NCBI GenBank assembly: GCA_902582355.1
Contig: CACHRR010000003.1
Span: 1 to 64,000 of the forward strand
Reading direction: 5' to 3'
Length of the DNA stretch: 64,000 nucleotides
DNA from: an uncultured SAR86 cluster bacterium
GTDB taxonomy: Bacteria; Pseudomonadota; Gammaproteobacteria; Magnimaribacterales; D2472
Made by a program: the position numbers and the translations under genes. The notes under the pieces were generated by a model. The model worked only from the letters and a program-made list of their open reading frames with translations. It did not search any database and had not been told where the DNA came from. Of the stretch, positions 62,346-64,000 are shown piece after piece (the stretch's first letter is position 1; each line of letters starts with the position of its first letter).

Positions 62346-63349
62346 TAATTAAAAATTATTGATGGTTCAATTTCTAATGAAATATTAAAATTTTCATAAA
62401 CCTTATCAATGATGTGTCTAGCAAAATCTATGATATCCTCTTGTGTTGCGTTATCTTTAGCAATCAATACTAATGAATGATGTTCATATATTTCTACGTT
62501 TTCAAAATTATCAAGTTGATCTTTTATTAAATCTATCAATCTCGCAGATCCAATTTTTGATTTGTCATTATCAGCATTCCAAATTATTAAATCATCTAAC
62601 GAAAATCGATCTGTTTTAATAATATTTTTATTTACAATACAATTTTTAAAAAAACTTCCTACATTTGGTATTTTAATTGGATCAGGTAATGTTTTAGATC
62701 TTATTTTTGTGATAATTTTTGAGACATCCATGGCATTGATGCTATTTAAATCAATTTTATTTGAATCTATGAATTTTTGAACCGTGGAGTATCTAAGATT
62801 GAAATTATTGTAAGAATTTGTTGTAAAATCTATGTTATAAATTATATAGTTTTTATTTTTAAAAATAGAATTTCTATATGAAAAATTGCAATCTATATTT
62901 TTAAATGTAATAAATTCATCTTCAATATAGTCATAACAATCAACACTTTCTATTAAATCTGAGACTTCTCGTCCATAAGCACCAATATTTTGGATTGGAG
63001 ATGCTCCAACACTCCCTGGAATTGATGACAAGTTTTCGTAACCAATAATATTATTTTCAATCATTTTCAAAACAAATTCATGCCAATTTATTGATGATCC
63101 AACAGCAACAGTCTTTTGATCTTCGTTAAAAATAAATTGATTAAAAATAGGTTTAACAATGATTCCATTATAAAAATCTGGCAAAACAATGTTCGTTGCC
63201 TCGCCAATTATCAATATAGGTACTTTTTCTTTTTTAATAAATGAGTGAAATGAATTGAAGTCTTTTTTATCATAAAGCTCAACATAATATTTTGCTTTTG
63301 ATTTTATATTTAAGGAGTTTTTGATTGAGTAATTTTTAAAAATCTTCAT
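62345..63349 (-). CDS. murB: UDP-N-acetylenolpyruvoylglucosamine reductase
   Basis: FAD enzyme that makes UDP-N-acetylmuramate for peptidoglycan. The 334 residues are the E. coli-type (type I) form: SIPGSVGASPIQNIGAYG (about 114-131), SYRNSIFKN (about 165-173), the catalytic serine in NVGSFFKN (about 225-232) and catalytic Glu in LEIEPSIIF at the end. The C-terminus is a little shorter than in E. coli, ending soon after that Glu. The start overlaps the kdsB stop by 14 bases. Confidence 0.95.
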   Translation of the reverse strand: MKIFKNYSIKNSLNIKSKAKYYVELYDKKDFNSFHSFIKKEKVPILIIGEATNIVLPDFYNGIIVKPIFNQFIFNEDQKTVAVGSSINWHEFVLKMIENNIIGYENLSSIPGSVGASPIQNIGAYGREVSDLIESVDCYDYIEDEFITFKNIDCNFSYRNSIFKNKNYIIYNIDFTTNSYNNFNLRYSTVQKFIDSNKIDLNSINAMDVSKIITKIRSKTLPDPIKIPNVGSFFKNCIVNKNIIKTDRFSLDDLIIWNADNDKSKIGSARLIDLIKDQLDNFENVEIYEHHSLVLIAKDNATQEDIIDFARHIIDKVYENFNISLEIEPSIIFN

Positions 63350-64000
63350 TTTCTTCTATAAATTTTATTGCCGCTAATACATCTTCTTCAGTATCAATAC
63401 CATTAGGTATCATATTATTGAAATGGGAGACATAAATTGAATAATCATTTTCTAGAAACCTTAATTGTTCTAATTTAAGGTTTTTTTCGTTATCAGTTGG
63501 ATTTAAATTTACTAATTTATTTAAAGTTTTCAATGAATAGCCATATATCCCAATATGTCTTTTTGGATTTTTGATTTGGCCACTTCTTAAAAAATCTAAG
63601 GCAAAATTTTTATCATTTGTTTCGACTAGAACACAATTTGGATTAGCTAATTGATCATTTGAGGTTAATTCAGTTGAGACTGTAATAACATCGCATTCAT
63701 TTTTCTTAAAATCATTTACAACTTGGTAAATTAAAGAAATTGGTATGAAAGGTTCATCGCCTTGAAGATTTAAAATAAATATATTTTCATGAAGATTTAA
63801 TTTATTTGCTGCTTCGCAAACTCTATCAGTCCCGGATATATGCATTGAGCTTGTCATTATTACATTTTTAGATATTTCATTTATGTTATCTTTTATTTGA
63901 TCTGAATCAGTAGCCACATATGCATTTGGAGTTACTTTAAGTGCATTTATAATAACTCTTTGAATTAAAGTTTTATTTTTTAATTTAATCAAAGGTTTAT
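63336..64000 (-). CDS. kdsB: 3-deoxy-manno-octulosonate cytidylyltransferase (5' end beyond window)
   Basis: Activates KDO as CMP-KDO for lipopolysaccharide. The visible frame runs to the window edge, opening KPLIKLKNKTLIQRVI, so about 18-22 residues holding the PARxxSxRxPGKPL start are missing outside. Seen are YVATDSDQIKD, ISGTDRVCEAA, NLQGDEPFIP and HIGIYGYSL, all typical KdsB blocks, and the C-terminal GIDTEEDV. murB follows with a 14-base overlap. It proves a Gram-negative host. Confidence 0.95.
   Translation of the reverse strand, partial: KPLIKLKNKTLIQRVIINALKVTPNAYVATDSDQIKDNINEISKNVIMTSSMHISGTDRVCEAANKLNLHENIFILNLQGDEPFIPISLIYQVVNDFKKNECDVITVSTELTSNDQLANPNCVLVETNDKNFALDFLRSGQIKNPKRHIGIYGYSLKTLNKLVNLNPTDNEKNLKLEQLRFLENDYSIYVSHFNNMIPNGIDTEEDVLAAIKFIEENEDF

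Noticed and set aside
1-64000. CRISPR arrays, tRNA or rRNA genes, prophage or toxin-antitoxin pairs
   Set aside because: Reading the intergenic gaps on both strands gave no regularly spaced repeats, cloverleaf-like sequences, rRNA segments or phage/toxin motifs.

Overview
The window is a 64-kb, strongly AT-rich, gene-dense piece of a marine-type gammaproteobacterial chromosome. Evidence for this is Na+-translocating NADH:quinone reductase genes, the icd-clpS-clpA-infA and mnmA-purB neighbourhoods, kdsB-murB, TonB-dependent receptors and ETF/ETF-QO. A streamlined oligotroph of the SAR86 type fits the low GC, tiny intergenic gaps, overlapping genes and abundance of TonB receptors, sulfatases, dehalogenases and GSTs, but this assignment is inference. 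I found no tRNA, rRNA, CRISPR array, insertion sequence or phage gene. No gene-free stretch exceeds about 175 bases.

Layout. 1-3.0 kb: tail of the nqr operon (nqrE with an apparent one-base frameshift, nqrF, apbE, nqrM), then a serine hydrolase (3.06-4.27 kb). 4.3-12.6 kb: core metabolism and proteostasis (aceA, purB, mnmA leftward; icd, clpS, clpA rightward; infA leftward). 12.6-27 kb: a catabolic-looking region. It holds a fumarylacetoacetase-family enzyme, a TonB receptor, GSTs, a two-domain extradiol dioxygenase, a RutE-like nitroreductase, a TetR regulator, an MhpA-like FAD monooxygenase, methylmalonate-semialdehyde dehydrogenase, an alpha/beta hydrolase, a sulfatase and an SRPBCC protein. 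An exact 11-base word inside an inverted repeat occurs in two divergent promoter regions (13.92 and 22.23 kb) and suggests one regulon. 27-38.3 kb: an animal-type glutaminase with ankyrin repeats, an exported cyclase/quinol monooxygenase pair, a two-repeat secreted protein, two exported or lipoprotein peptidases and cysK. 38.3-44.5 kb: a second TonB receptor, cysE, an OadA/PycB-type carboxyltransferase without biotin domain, a DUF1295 protein and a PsiE-like protein.

44.5-54.9 kb: the most striking block. A ten-gene rightward operon starts with a TetR gene and continues DUF1330, metallo-beta-lactamase-fold hydrolase, membrane protein, sulfatase, DsbA-like isomerase, haloalkane dehalogenase and three GSTs. 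It is divergent from a leftward pair (exported haloalkane dehalogenase, nitronate monooxygenase). The 52-bp gap between the two holds a perfect 19-base palindrome. I read it as an uncharacterised, TetR-controlled system for processing halogenated and/or sulfated organics.

54.9-64 kb: a ceramidase-superfamily membrane hydrolase, the etfB-etfA and ETF-QO genes, a DUF885 lipoprotein peptidase, and a leftward chain of overlapping genes kdsB-murB-lysE-DUF1285-DUF2256. The last of these is a 45-residue gene that is easily missed. Many convergent gene pairs share or overlap their stop codons, a sign of extreme compaction.
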